The notes beneath the pieces are model-generated. The model did no database searches. It was not told the origin of the DNA and saw only the letters and a program-made list of their open reading frames with translations. A stretch of 64,000 bases of DNA. Origin: Microbacterium sp. MYb62. GTDB taxonomy: Bacteria; Actinomycetota; Actinomycetes; Actinomycetales; Microbacteriaceae. Below are positions 41,742-51,375 of this stretch, piece by piece. Position 1 is the stretch's first letter; every line of letters starts with the position of its first letter. Position numbers and translations under genes: made by a program. Where the stretch lies: the NCBI RefSeq assembly GCF_002979475.1, contig NZ_PCOY01000001.1, positions 1 to 64,000 of the forward strand, written 5' to 3'.

Positions 41742-41893
41742 GGATCCTCCAGGTGTCACGATGCCCGGGGCGCGGGCAACCGTTCCACGCTAGCCGCGTG
41801 GTCGTTCACGCACCCCGCTGAGACGCGGATTGACAGCATTTCGGGGATCCGAAGCTGCGCAACGACCGCGTCAGCGCCGGCGGGAAGCTCGCC

Positions 41894-43636
41894 TCAGGAG
41901 CGCACGCGTTTGCGCAGCACCTCGATGCGCGACTGCAGCTGGGTCACGGTCGCCTGAGCCACGGCAGGGCCGCCGCAGATACGTCGGAGCTCCGCGTGCA
42001 CAGCGCCATGGGGCTCCCCCTTCTGGCGGGCGTACAGACCCACGAGGCTGTTCAGCAGCTGACGCTGCTCTTTCAGGGTGCGATGAAGCGGGGCGGGGAG
42101 CGTCGTCGTCTCGGTCGGTCCCGCAGCGGCCTCACGCGTCTCCCGCAGACGGGACTGACGGGTTTGCCGCTGCATGAGCAGCTCGTGCACGTGCTCGGGC
42201 TCGAGGAGGCCGGGGAACCCGATGAACTCCTCCTCCTCCGGCGTGCCCGGTTCGGCCAGCTGCCCGAACTCCTGCCCCTCGAACACGACCCGATCGAAGT
42301 GCGCGACCGAGGAGAGCGCCTGATAGCTGAACTCCTGGGTCAGTGCGTCCGAGGTCTCCTCCTCGCGGTTCGCGCTCTCGAGCAGCGAATCGTCGAGACC
42401 GTCTTCTTCCTTCGACTGCCGGTCGAGCGCATGGTCGCGCTGCTTGTCCATCTCGTTCGCGAGCCCCATGAGCACCGGAACCTGAGGGAGGAAGACGCTG
42501 GCAGCCTCACCACGACGTCGAGCACGCACGAAGCGGCCGATGGCCTGCGCGAAGAACAACGGCGTCGACGACGACGTCGCGTAGACGCCGACGGCCAGAC
42601 GCGGGACATCGACGCCTTCGGACACCATCCGCACGGCCACCATCCAGCGGGCGTCGTTCGCACTGAACTTCTCGATCCGCTCCGAGGCGGTCGCGTCGTC
42701 GGAGAGCACGACGGTCGCCTGCTGACCGGTGATGCTGTGCAGGATCTTCGCGTAGGCACGGGCGACCGTCTGATCCGTCGCGAGCACCAGTCCCCCGGCA
42801 TCGGGCACGTGATGGCGGATCTCGGTGAGGCGGCGATCGGCTGCCGACAGCACCGCCGGCATCCAATCTCCCTCGGGATCGAGAGCGGTCCGCCACGCCT
42901 GTGACGTCACGTCCTTCGTGTTGTCCTGACCCAAGTGCGTCTCGAGCTCATCGCCGGTGGTCGTGCGCCAGCGCATCTTGCCCGCGTACATGTGGAAGAG
43001 CACGGGCCGAACCACGCCGTCGGCCAGCGCCCGGCCGTAGCCGTAGTTGTAGTCGGTGCGCGAGATCCGTGCGCCCGACTCGTCCGGGTGGTATTCGACG
43101 AACGGGATCGGCGCCGTATCGCTGCGGAATGGCGTGCCGGAGAGGAGCAGGCGACGTTTCGCGGGGCCGTAGGCGTCGCGGATGGCATCGCCCCAGCTCA
43201 GCGCGTCACCGCCGTGGTGAACCTCGTCGAGGATGACGAGCGTCTTCGCGTCTTCGGTGAGATGCCGGTGCACCGACGACTTCGCCGCGACCTGCGCATA
43301 CGTGACCACGGCACCGTGATAGTGCCGCGCGGGTGCCCAATCGCTGTTCCGGAACCGCGGGTCGAGGCGGATGTGCACCCGTGCCGCGGCATCGGCCCAC
43401 TGGGTCTTGAGATGCTCGGTCGGAGCGACCACGATGATCCGGTTGACCTCGCCCATGCGCATGAGCTCGACGGCGAGGGTGAGGGCGAAGGTGGTCTTTC
43501 CTGCACCCGGCGTCGCGGCCACGAGGAAGTCGCGCTGATCCGCCTCGAAGTACTGTTCGAGCGCCTCCTGCTGCCAGGCGCGCAGCTTGTTCGCGGTTCC
43601 CCATGGGGCACGCTGAGGAAAGGACGGAGAGAGCAT
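41894..43636 (-). CDS. DEAD/DEAH-type helicase (SSL2/RecG-like)
   Basis: 580 residues. N-terminal LRAWQQEALEQYFEADQRDFLVAATPGAGKTTFALTLAVEL (Q-motif and Walker A), VVAPTEHLKTQWADAA, LVILDEVHHGGDALSWGDAI (DEVH), LLLSGTPFRSDTAPIPFVEYHPDE, and C-terminal QAIGRFVRARRRGEAASVFLPQVP (motif VI) show an SF2 helicase of the restriction-enzyme/SSL2 type. The C-terminal ~150 residues are acidic then helical. Its role may be DNA repair, not established. ATG 43636 follows a TATCGT and GGAG region. Confidence 0.88.
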   Translation of the reverse strand: MLSPSFPQRAPWGTANKLRAWQQEALEQYFEADQRDFLVAATPGAGKTTFALTLAVELMRMGEVNRIIVVAPTEHLKTQWADAAARVHIRLDPRFRNSDWAPARHYHGAVVTYAQVAAKSSVHRHLTEDAKTLVILDEVHHGGDALSWGDAIRDAYGPAKRRLLLSGTPFRSDTAPIPFVEYHPDESGARISRTDYNYGYGRALADGVVRPVLFHMYAGKMRWRTTTGDELETHLGQDNTKDVTSQAWRTALDPEGDWMPAVLSAADRRLTEIRHHVPDAGGLVLATDQTVARAYAKILHSITGQQATVVLSDDATASERIEKFSANDARWMVAVRMVSEGVDVPRLAVGVYATSSSTPLFFAQAIGRFVRARRRGEAASVFLPQVPVLMGLANEMDKQRDHALDRQSKEEDGLDDSLLESANREEETSDALTQEFSYQALSSVAHFDRVVFEGQEFGQLAEPGTPEEEEFIGFPGLLEPEHVHELLMQRQTRQSRLRETREAAAGPTETTTLPAPLHRTLKEQRQLLNSLVGLYARQKGEPHGAVHAELRRICGGPAVAQATVTQLQSRIEVLRKRVRS

Positions 43637-43784
43637 CGACTCCACGATAATCGCTGCCGACGACACTGGATCACTCGCCACGATTCCCGCGCGCGCCCCT
43701 CCCCCGGACCTGCGGCTGCGGGTAGGCTCTGACACTGCGCTGCGGCCACCGCCGCCTCGCAGACCGTTCGCGAAGGAGAGCTGG

Positions 43785-44612
43785 ATGACCGACCAGGATT
43801 CGACTCGGACCCCCTATGTCCCCAACGAGACCGCGCATCCCTGGCGCCGTTTCGTCGCGATCGGCGACTCCTTCACCGAGGGCATCGGCGATCCGGACCC
43901 CGCTCACCCCGGCAGCCACCGCGGCTGGGCCGACCGCGTCGCCGAGGTGCTCGCCGCTCAGGTGCCCGACTTCGCCTACGCGAACCTCGCCGTCCGCGGA
44001 AAACTGATCGCCCAGATCGTCGCCGACCAGATCGAGCCGGCGGTCGCGCTGCGCCCCGACCTGGTGTCCATCTGCGCCGGCGGCAACGACGTGATCCGCC
44101 CTGGCACCGACCCCGACGCGATCGCCAACCAGCTCGAGGATGCGGTCGCCCGGTTGTCATCGACAGGAGCGGCCGTGCTCCTGTTCACCGGCATCGACAC
44201 CGGTTTCACCCCGGTCTTCCGGGCCTTCCGGGGCAAAGTCGCCATCTACAACGAGAACGTCCGCGCCATCGCCGAGCGCCACGACTGCATCGTGGCCGAT
44301 CAGTGGGCGCTCAAGGTCGTGCAGGACATGCGGTTCTTCGACGACGACCGTCTGCACTACAACGCCCTCGGTCATCACGAGGTCGCCCGTATGGCGCTGC
44401 GGGCGCTGAACGTCCCCAATGACCTCGAGGCCATGCAGCCCGAGCCCTTCCCGCTGCGCACCTGGCGCGCAGCGCGCTCGGAAGACCTCGGCTGGGCACG
44501 GGAGCACCTGGTCCCCTGGGTCCTGCGTCGACTGCGCCACCAGTCATCGGGTGACAACCTCGCCGCCAAGCGGCCCGACCCGTCGCCGGTGATCCTGCCC
44601 GAGCGCGACTGA
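43785..44612 (+). CDS. SGNH/GDSL-family hydrolase
   Basis: 275 residues with block I FVAIGDSFTEGIGDP (catalytic Ser), ANLAVRGKLIAQIV, block III SICAGGNDVIRPG (oxyanion Asn) and block V DRLHYNALGHHEVARM (Asp-x-x-His). No secretion signal is seen. It is probably an esterase or lipase; substrate unknown. AAGGAGAG precedes the ATG. Confidence 0.9.
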   Translation: MTDQDSTRTPYVPNETAHPWRRFVAIGDSFTEGIGDPDPAHPGSHRGWADRVAEVLAAQVPDFAYANLAVRGKLIAQIVADQIEPAVALRPDLVSICAGGNDVIRPGTDPDAIANQLEDAVARLSSTGAAVLLFTGIDTGFTPVFRAFRGKVAIYNENVRAIAERHDCIVADQWALKVVQDMRFFDDDRLHYNALGHHEVARMALRALNVPNDLEAMQPEPFPLRTWRAARSEDLGWAREHLVPWVLRRLRHQSSGDNLAAKRPDPSPVILPERD

Positions 44613-44617
44613 CCCGC

Positions 44618-45427
44618 TCAGCGCTGCATCGACCAGAGGGCGACTGCGGCTGCGGAGGCCACGTTGAGCGAGTCGACCCCTCCGGACATCGGGATCGTGA
44701 CGACGGTGTCCGCACTGTCGATCGCGGTCCGTGACAGCCCATCCCCTTCCGACCCCATGACGAGGGCGACGCGCTCGGGGCGCACGGCCGCGTACGCATC
44801 GAGCGTCACGGCGTCGTCGCGCAATGCCAGCGCGGCGATGTCGAAACCTGCCGCATGAAGGTCGGCAGCCGCGGATCCCCAATCGGCCATGCGCGTCCAC
44901 GGGACCTGGAACACGGTTCCCATGCTCACGCGCACGCTGCGGCGGTACAGCGGGTCAGCTCCCCCGGGCGATACCAGCACGGCATCCGCGCCGAGGCCCG
45001 CCGCCGCACGGAAAGCGGCACCGACGTTCGTGTGATCACCGATGTTCTCGAGGATCAGCACGAGGGTGGCGCCCGCGATCACCTGACGGACGCTCGGCAG
45101 CTCGGGCCGGTGCATCGACGCGATCGTGCCCCGGTGCACGGCGAAGCCGGTGACGGCCTCGGCCACCTCGTCGGGGACGACGTACACCGGCACCTCGAGA
45201 TCGCCGACGATCGCCCGGATGTCGTCCACTCGACGCTCCTGCACCAGCACGGAGCGCGGACGATGACCGGCCACGACCGCACGGGCGATGACCTTCGTCG
45301 ACTCCGCGATGTACAGTCCCCCGGCCGGATCCTGCACGGCCCTGAGGGCCGTATCGGTGAGAGCGCGGTAGTCGTCGAGGCGTCGATCGTCGGCGTCGGT
45401 CACAGTCAGTAGTTCCACGTGCTCCAC
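44618..45427 (-). CDS. SpoU/TrmH-type RNA 2'-O-methyltransferase
   Basis: 269 residues. The N-terminal substrate-binding part is followed by the SPOUT knot core: TLVLILENIGDHTNVGAAFRAAAGLGADAVLVSPGGADPLYRRSVRVSMGTVFQVP and VALVMGSEGDGLSRTAIDSADTVVTIPMSGGVDSLNVASAAAVAL, which contains the three family motifs and the trefoil-knot SAM site. It methylates ribose in tRNA or rRNA; the target is unknown. GTG 45427 is the start best supported by the conserved region. Confidence 0.9.
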   Translation of the reverse strand: MEHVELLTVTDADDRRLDDYRALTDTALRAVQDPAGGLYIAESTKVIARAVVAGHRPRSVLVQERRVDDIRAIVGDLEVPVYVVPDEVAEAVTGFAVHRGTIASMHRPELPSVRQVIAGATLVLILENIGDHTNVGAAFRAAAGLGADAVLVSPGGADPLYRRSVRVSMGTVFQVPWTRMADWGSAAADLHAAGFDIAALALRDDAVTLDAYAAVRPERVALVMGSEGDGLSRTAIDSADTVVTIPMSGGVDSLNVASAAAVALWSMQR

Positions 45428-45540
45428 TCTGCCATCGCTCGGGCCCCTCACTTCCCCGCGCGTCGCGGGACCGCGCGTCGACCCCTCGCACGCAGCGCCC
45501 GGCGGCGTCTCCACGCCGTAGACTCGCTCGAGGAGGTCCT

Positions 45541-46380
45541 GTGAGCGTGTCGAACACCGCCGAGCTGTCGGCCACCATCGCCCACGCCGCCGAGCTGCTG
45601 CGCGGGAAACGGGTCGCTCTTCTGACCGGGGCCGGAATCTCCACCGATTCCGGTATCCCCGCGTATCGCGGCGAGGGTGCCAGGACACGCAGCGATCCGA
45701 TGACGATCCAGACGTACCTGGGAGACGAGGCCGCGCGTCGCCGTTACTGGGTCGGCGGACACCTCGGCTGGAAGGCGTTCGCCCGTGCCGAACCCAATGC
45801 CGGGCACCTCGCCCTCGCCCAGCTCGAAGCCGCCGGCAGCGTCTCGGGAGTCATCACCCAGAACGTCGACGGGCTGCACCTGCGGGCCGGGAGCTCGCAT
45901 GTGATCGAGGTGCACGGCACGATGCGCCGGGTTCTGTGTCTGCAGTGCGGTCAGGTCTTCGACCGCCGCGACGTCGCCGTGCAGATCGAGGAGCTCAACC
46001 CCTGGATCACGGTGCCGGAGAACGTCGCCCTCGCACCGGACGGCGACGTCCTCCCCGAGACCACGGAGGGCTTCGTCATCCCGGTCTGCACGGTGTGCGG
46101 CGGCATGCTCAAGCCGGACGTGGTGTTCTTCGGCGAGTATGTGCCGCAGGGCCGATTCCGTGCGGCGGAGTCGCTGCTGCGCTCCAGTTCCGCCCTCATC
46201 GTCGCCGGCTCCTCGCTGGTGGTCAACTCCGGTGTGCGCCTCGTCGAGCGCGCGCGTCGCCGCAGCATCCCTCTGATCATCGTCAACCGCGAGCCGACGC
46301 GCGCGGATGCCTGGGCCGATGTCACCATCGCCGCAGGCACCAGCGACGTGCTCCCCGCACTCCAGGAACTCCTCTCGTGA
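45541..46380 (+). CDS. Sir2-family NAD-dependent protein deacylase
   Basis: 279 residues with GKRVALLTGAGISTDSGIPAYRGEGARTRS (NAD-binding GAG-IS-x-x-SGIPxYR), VITQNVDGLHLRAG (TQNxD), EVHGTMRRVLC (catalytic His), two Cys pairs (CLQCG and CTVCGG) for zinc, and LKPDVVFFGEYVP. It removes acyl groups from lysine. GTG start. The stop overlaps the histidine-phosphatase GTG (GTGA). Confidence 0.93.
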   Translation: MSVSNTAELSATIAHAAELLRGKRVALLTGAGISTDSGIPAYRGEGARTRSDPMTIQTYLGDEAARRRYWVGGHLGWKAFARAEPNAGHLALAQLEAAGSVSGVITQNVDGLHLRAGSSHVIEVHGTMRRVLCLQCGQVFDRRDVAVQIEELNPWITVPENVALAPDGDVLPETTEGFVIPVCTVCGGMLKPDVVFFGEYVPQGRFRAAESLLRSSSALIVAGSSLVVNSGVRLVERARRRSIPLIIVNREPTRADAWADVTIAAGTSDVLPALQELLS

Positions 46381-46964
46381 CCCACCTCACTCTCGTCCGC
46401 CATGGTCAGACCGACTGGAACCTCGCCAGGCGCATCCAGGGCTCGACCGACATCCCGCTGAACGAGACCGGGCGCGACGACGCCCGATGGGCCGCGGAGA
46501 AGCTCGCCGCGAGCACGCATCACGCCGTGTACACGAGTCCGCTGCTGCGGGCCAAGGAGACCGCGGAGATCATCGCCGACCGGCTCGGGCTGGAGATCGC
46601 CGGCGTCGTGCCCGACATCCGCGAGCGCGAGTTCGGCGACGGGGAGGGCATGCTCGTCCCCGACTACATCGAGACGTACGGGGACTGGCACGCGGAGGTC
46701 CCCGGCGCCGAGTCGCTGCACGAGGTCGGAGAACGCGCCATCGCGGCGCTGCACGCGATCGCGCGCGAAGCACGTCGACGGTCCACTCCCCGCGCGGAAT
46801 CCGTCATCGTCGTCGCCCACGGCGGAGTGATCCGCGCCGTGATCGATCACGTCTCCGGCGGCACGCTCCCCCGCGAGGGCGAAGTCCTCCAGAACGGCTC
46901 GGTGCACCGCTTCGTGGCGGCTCCCGGTTACCTGCGTCTGCTGGAGGAGTCGCCGGTCCTCTGA
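46377..46964 (+). CDS. Histidine phosphatase / phosphoglycerate mutase-family protein
   Basis: 195 residues of the branch-1 histidine phosphatases: LTLVRHGQTDWNLARRIQGSTDIPLNETGRDDAR (RHG motif and catalytic His), YTSPLLRAKETAEII, REREFGDGEG (acid), and VIVVAHGGVIRAVIDH (second His). It dephosphorylates a small phosphate ester such as a sugar phosphate. GTG 46377 overlaps the Sir2 stop; its end is adjacent to the convergent CitE-like gene. Confidence 0.9.
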   Translation: MTHLTLVRHGQTDWNLARRIQGSTDIPLNETGRDDARWAAEKLAASTHHAVYTSPLLRAKETAEIIADRLGLEIAGVVPDIREREFGDGEGMLVPDYIETYGDWHAEVPGAESLHEVGERAIAALHAIAREARRRSTPRAESVIVVAHGGVIRAVIDHVSGGTLPREGEVLQNGSVHRFVAAPGYLRLLEESPVL

Positions 46965-47771
46965 TCAGACGGCGCGGGAGACCACCGAGCGCGCGTGGCG
47001 GAGCACCGGCTCGTCGATCATGCGTGCCTCGAACCGGAAGACGCCTCGCTCCGCGTCGGCGGCAGCGAGCACGGCACGCGCCCACCGCACGGTCTCCTCG
47101 TCCGGTCGGTAGGCCGCCCGGATCGCAGCCACCTGGTTCGGGTGGATGCAGGCCGACGCGCGGAAGCCCGACGCGGCGGCATCGCTCGCCTCGTTCTCGA
47201 GCCCCTCGGCATCATCGAGATCGATGTGCACGGCATCGATCGCGGCCTTTCCCTGTGCCCCCGACGCGAGGAGCACGCGCGCGCGGGCGTAGCGAGCGAT
47301 GTCGCGATATCCCCCGTCCGCGTTCCGCGACGAGGTGCCTCCGAGAGAGGCCACGAGATCCTCGGCGCCCCACATCATCGCCGTGACCAGCGGGTGCGCA
47401 GCGATGCCGTCGGCCGCGTGGATGCCGCGGGCGGTCTCGCACAGGGCGATGAGCGAATAACGGTCGTCGAAAGCCGACAGGCTGTCCGCGTCCTCCGTCT
47501 TCGCCACCATCACGGTGCGGAAGTCCGTCCGCGCCAGTGCCTCGAGGTCGGCGGCGAAGGCGTCGCTGTCCGGCGCGTTCACCCGCACGATCACACGCTC
47601 GGGGTCGAGATCCGCGGCCATCACATTCCTGCGGGCGACCGTCTTGGCGTCCGGCAGCACGGCATCCTCGAGATCGAGGATGATCGCATCCGCGCGCTCC
47701 GACGCCTTCTGGAAGCGCTCAGGGCGATCGGCAGGGCAGAACAGCAGTGCCGGGCCGAGGTCGAAGGTCAT
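46965..47771 (-). CDS. HpcH/HpaI-CitE-like β-hydroxyacyl-CoA lyase
   Basis: 268 residues: GPALLFCPADRPERFQKASERADAIILDLEDAVLPDAK (N-terminal TIM barrel with DLED metal site), VIVRVNAPDSDAFAADLEALART, MVAKTEDADS, and SLIALCETARGIHAADGIAAHPLV with MMWGAEDLVASLG. In M. tuberculosis the same position after MaoC and accA1/accD1/fadE19 is held by Rv2498c, shown to cleave citramalyl-CoA and (R)-HMG-CoA, so this enzyme could finish leucine or itaconate breakdown. The identity of the reaction is inference. The next gene starts inside its 5' region, with ATGA. Confidence 0.85.
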   Translation of the reverse strand: MTFDLGPALLFCPADRPERFQKASERADAIILDLEDAVLPDAKTVARRNVMAADLDPERVIVRVNAPDSDAFAADLEALARTDFRTVMVAKTEDADSLSAFDDRYSLIALCETARGIHAADGIAAHPLVTAMMWGAEDLVASLGGTSSRNADGGYRDIARYARARVLLASGAQGKAAIDAVHIDLDDAEGLENEASDAAASGFRASACIHPNQVAAIRAAYRPDEETVRWARAVLAAADAERGVFRFEARMIDEPVLRHARSVVSRAV

Positions 47772-48256
47772 GGCTGGGCTCCTTCCGGAAGGCAGTGCAC
47801 GAGGACGGAGCGCACGGCGGTGGCAACGACGGTCCCGTCCTGGTTCCGTCCGGTGTGCGCGATCTTCACGATGCCCTGTCCTGGCCGGGACGACGACAGC
47901 CGCTTCTCGACGACGACGCTCTCGGTGTAGAGCGTGTCTCCGGCGAACAGCGGACGCGGGAAGGCGACGTCACCGAAGCCGAGCTGAGCGACCAGAGTCC
48001 CCTGCGTCAACTGCGCGACCGACGAACCGACCATGGTCGACAACGTCCACATCGAATTCATCAGCCGCGCGCGGAACGGTTCCTGCGTGTCGGCGAAGGC
48101 CGCATCGAGGTGCAGCGCCTGCGTGTTCATGGTGAGGGTGGTGAAGAGCACGTTGTCGGCCTCGGTCGCCGTCCGTCCCGGACGATGCAGGTAGCGGGCA
48201 TCCGCCACGAACTCCTCGTAGTACAACCCCCTCTGGAGGATGTCCTGCGTGGTCAT
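47768..48256 (-). CDS. MaoC-like (hot-dog) dehydratase
   Basis: 162 residues: YLHRPGRTATEADNVLFTTLTMNTQALHLDAAFA has the MaoC hydratase signature with the Asp and His catalytic pair, and RLMNSMWTLSTMVGSSVAQL, FGDVAFPRPLFAGDTLYTESVV complete the hot-dog fold. The role is hydration of an unsaturated acyl-CoA, plausibly methylglutaconyl-CoA or mesaconyl-type CoA. It is part of the leucine-degradation operon. Confidence 0.88.
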   Translation of the reverse strand: MTTQDILQRGLYYEEFVADARYLHRPGRTATEADNVLFTTLTMNTQALHLDAAFADTQEPFRARLMNSMWTLSTMVGSSVAQLTQGTLVAQLGFGDVAFPRPLFAGDTLYTESVVVEKRLSSSRPGQGIVKIAHTGRNQDGTVVATAVRSVLVHCLPEGAQP

Positions 48257-48296
48257 TCCGACCCCCTTCGTCGCGCGATACGGTGCACGGGCCACG

Positions 48297-49445
48297 CTAC
48301 CCGGCGAGTCCGAGTCCCCGCGCGATGACGAGGAGCTGCACCTCGGTGGTGCCCTCGCCGATCTCGAGGATCTTGGAATCACGGTAGTGGCGTCCCACGG
48401 GGAACTCGTTCATGAATCCGTTCCCACCGAAGATCTGGGTCGCGTCCCTGGCGTTGTCCATCGCCGCTTCGCCTCCGACGAGCTTCGCGATGGCGGCCGC
48501 CTCGGCGAACGGCTTGCCCGCATCGCGCAGGCGGGCGGCGTGGTGCCAGGCGAGCCGCGCGGTGTGGACCCGAGCCCGCATGCGCGCCAGCGTGAACTGG
48601 GCGTTCTGGCGCGTGCTGAGCGCGGCTCCGAAGATCGTGCGGCTCTTCGCGTACTCGACCGCGGCTTCCAAGCACCCTTCCGCGGCGCCGGTGGAGAGCG
48701 CCGCGATCGCGATGCGGCCTTCGTCGAGGATGCTGAGGAAGTTCCGGAATCCGGTCCCCCGCGTTCCCAGCAGGTTCGACGCGGGGACGCGCGCACCGTC
48801 GAACGTCAGCGGATGCGTGTCCGAGGCGTTCCAACCGACCTTGTCGTATGGGGCCTCGACCGTGAAGCCCGGAGTGCCGTTGGGCACGATGATCGTGGAG
48901 ATCTCCTTGCGCCCGTCCTCGTTCCCCGTCACGGCGGTGACCGTGACGAAGCGGGTTATCGGGGTTCCCGAGTTGGTGATGAACTGCTTGGAGCCGTCGA
49001 TCACCCATTCGTCGCCGTCGAGCCGCGCCGTGGTCCGGGTCGCACCGGCGTCGCTGCCCGCTTCGGGCTCGGTGAGCCCGAAACCCGCCAGTGCCCGACC
49101 CGCGAGCAGATCCGGAAGCATCTCCTGCCGCTGCTCTTCGGTGCCGAAGCGGAAGATCGGCATGGCGCCGAGGCTGACCCCCGCTTCGAGGGTGATCGCG
49201 ATGGACTGGTCGACCCGTCCGAGCGCCTCGATCGCGATGCCGAGCGCCATGTAATCGCCGCCTTGGCCGCCGTACTCCTCCGGGAACGGCAGACCGAACA
49301 GACCGAGATCTCCCATCTGCGACACGACGTCCATCGACAGCGTGTGCGTGCGGTCGGCCTCGTAGGCCTGCGGCGCGACGACGGTCTCGGCGAACTCGCG
49401 CACCATGGCGGCGAGCTCGCGCTCCTCCTCGGACAGATCTTCCAT
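48297..49445 (-). CDS. Acyl-CoA dehydrogenase (isovaleryl-CoA dehydrogenase type)
   Basis: 382 residues with standard FAD acyl-CoA dehydrogenase features: MGDLGLFGLPFPEEYGGQGGDYMALGIAIEALGRVDQSIA, AGFGLTEPEAGSDAGA, and WVIDGSKQFITNSGTP, then a central β-domain and the catalytic Glu region near IFGGNGFMNEFPVGRHYRDSKILEIGEGTTEV. By position it is the fadE19 counterpart, likely isovaleryl-CoA dehydrogenase. ATG 49445 follows the accA1 stop by two bases. Confidence 0.88.
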   Translation of the reverse strand: MEDLSEEERELAAMVREFAETVVAPQAYEADRTHTLSMDVVSQMGDLGLFGLPFPEEYGGQGGDYMALGIAIEALGRVDQSIAITLEAGVSLGAMPIFRFGTEEQRQEMLPDLLAGRALAGFGLTEPEAGSDAGATRTTARLDGDEWVIDGSKQFITNSGTPITRFVTVTAVTGNEDGRKEISTIIVPNGTPGFTVEAPYDKVGWNASDTHPLTFDGARVPASNLLGTRGTGFRNFLSILDEGRIAIAALSTGAAEGCLEAAVEYAKSRTIFGAALSTRQNAQFTLARMRARVHTARLAWHHAARLRDAGKPFAEAAAIAKLVGGEAAMDNARDATQIFGGNGFMNEFPVGRHYRDSKILEIGEGTTEVQLLVIARGLGLAG

Positions 49446-49447
49446 GT

Positions 49448-51370
49448 TCAACTCTCCTCCGTCGTCACGCGGGCGACCGGCTGGTCACGCCGCACCTGGT
49501 CGCCCACCGCGACCAGCAGATGCACCACACCGTCGCGGGGGGCGAGCACCGGGTGCTCCATCTTCATGGCTTCGATCGAGACGAGCGGATCTCCCGCCGA
49601 CACCGACTCGCCCTCCCTGACGTGCACGGCGACGACGCTGCCCGGCATGGGGGCGCGACCCTCCGGCTCCTTCGCCGCAGATCCCGACTCGCGAGCGGCC
49701 AGGCGGCGGAGCATCCGCCGGCGCCGGTCGATCGGGCGCAGACGCACGGTGCGGCCGTCCTCGGCGACCCACACCGCCCCGTCGCCGTCCACGGCGGCGC
49801 GGACAGCGCCTCGAGACCGCCTGGCCGCGTCCTCGTCGAGCTCGACCTCTTCGTCATCGTCCGTGAGCGCCGTGAACGGCGCACGGGCCACGTCTTCGGC
49901 TCCCAGACGCCAGCCGGGCAGATCGCGCCACAGCGTGCTGGATCGCAACGGCTCGGTGGACCCCGAGGCGACGTCCCTCGCCGCCGCGAGCTGTGCCGGC
50001 GACGGCTGCTCGGCTTCGAGGGGAAGCAGGGTGTCGATGAGCCCCGTGTCGAGGTCGCCGGACAGGACGCGCGCGTCCTGGCAGAGGGTCCGGAGGAACG
50101 CGATGTTGGTCTCGACGCCCAGGACGACGGTGCGTCCGAGCGCCTCATCCAGCCGTTTGAGCGCTGTGCTGCGGTCCTCTGCGAACGCGATCACCTTCGC
50201 GATCATCGGGTCGTAGAAGCCGGTCACCTCGCTCCCGGTCTCGATCGCCGCGTCCACGCGGACGCCCGCGGGCGGATCGAACAGCAGCACCGTTCCGGTG
50301 GAAGGGAGGAATCCGCGCTCCGGGGATTCCGCGTACACCCGCGCCTCGACCGCATGGCCTCGAAGGCGCAGGGTGACATCCAACGGAAGCCCATCGGCCA
50401 CACGGAGTTGGAGCGCGACGAGGTCGAGCCCCGTGACCTCCTCTGTGACGGGATGCTCCACCTGCAGGCGGGTGTTCATCTCGATGAAGAAGACCTCGTC
50501 CGGCGCGTCGGCATCGATGAGGAACTCCACCGTGCCGGCGCCCACGTACTCGACGCTCTCCGCGGCGAGCACGGCTGCCGAGAGGAGCCGCTCCCGTGTG
50601 TGCGCGGGGATCCCCGCGGAGGGGGCCTCCTCGATCACCTTCTGATGGCGCCGCTGCAGGGTGCACTCGCGCTCGCCGAGGGCGATGACCGTGCCCTGCG
50701 CATCTCCGAAGACCTGCACCTCGATGTGTCGCGGGCGTCTGATCAGACGTTCGAGGATGAGCGAGTCGTCTCCGAAGGCGGCGGCGGCCACCCGGCGTGC
50801 TGATGCCAGTGCTGCACGCAGGCCGGCCGCGTCAGCGACGACCTCCATACCCTTTCCGCCACCCCCGGCGCTGGGTTTGACGAGCAGCGGATATCCGACG
50901 CTGTCCGCCTCTTCGCCGATCTCGACATCGGAGAGGCCCTTCGCATCGAACCCGGGAACGACGGGAACCCCGTATCGCAGCACGTGATCGCGCGCCCGCG
51001 CCTTGTCGCCCATGATCTGGAGCGCGTCGACGGAGGGCCCGATGAAGGTGATACCGCTCTCGGCACAGGCCTCGGCGAGCCCGACGCTCTCGGAGAGGAA
51101 TCCGTAGCCAGGGTGGATGGCCTGCGCACCGGTGCTGCGGGCGGCGGCGATCACGGCATCGATGTCGAGATACGACTCCGCAGCGGGTGACGGACCGATC
51201 CGAACGGCGGTGTCCGCCTCGCGAACGTGGGGTGCGGACGCATCGGCATCGCTGTAGACCGCGACACTGCGGATGCCGAGCGCGCGAAGGGTGCGGATGA
51301 CGCGGCGCGCGATCTCGCCCCGATTGGCGACGAGGACGGTGTGGAAGGAGACGGCGTTCGAGGAAGACAT
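49448..51370 (-). CDS. accA1: Acyl-CoA carboxylase biotin-carboxylase/BCCP subunit (AccA1 type)
   Basis: 640 residues. The N-terminal biotin carboxylase has VLVANRGEIARRVIRTLRALGIRSVAVYSDAD, GPSVDALQIMGDKARARD, KPSAGGGGKGMEVV (ATP-grasp glycine loop) and FIEMNTRLQVEHPVTEEVTGLDLVALQL. The C-terminal carrier has VSIEAMKMEHPVLAP (biotinylated Lys). Middle residues 450-560 are a linker region. It works with AccD1 to carboxylate methylcrotonyl-CoA. ATG 51370 is chosen; GTG 51379 overlapping the accD1 stop (GTGA) is an equal alternative. Confidence 0.9.
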   Translation of the reverse strand: MSSSNAVSFHTVLVANRGEIARRVIRTLRALGIRSVAVYSDADASAPHVREADTAVRIGPSPAAESYLDIDAVIAAARSTGAQAIHPGYGFLSESVGLAEACAESGITFIGPSVDALQIMGDKARARDHVLRYGVPVVPGFDAKGLSDVEIGEEADSVGYPLLVKPSAGGGGKGMEVVADAAGLRAALASARRVAAAAFGDDSLILERLIRRPRHIEVQVFGDAQGTVIALGERECTLQRRHQKVIEEAPSAGIPAHTRERLLSAAVLAAESVEYVGAGTVEFLIDADAPDEVFFIEMNTRLQVEHPVTEEVTGLDLVALQLRVADGLPLDVTLRLRGHAVEARVYAESPERGFLPSTGTVLLFDPPAGVRVDAAIETGSEVTGFYDPMIAKVIAFAEDRSTALKRLDEALGRTVVLGVETNIAFLRTLCQDARVLSGDLDTGLIDTLLPLEAEQPSPAQLAAARDVASGSTEPLRSSTLWRDLPGWRLGAEDVARAPFTALTDDDEEVELDEDAARRSRGAVRAAVDGDGAVWVAEDGRTVRLRPIDRRRRMLRRLAARESGSAAKEPEGRAPMPGSVVAVHVREGESVSAGDPLVSIEAMKMEHPVLAPRDGVVHLLVAVGDQVRRDQPVARVTTEES

Positions 51371-51375
51371 GGCAT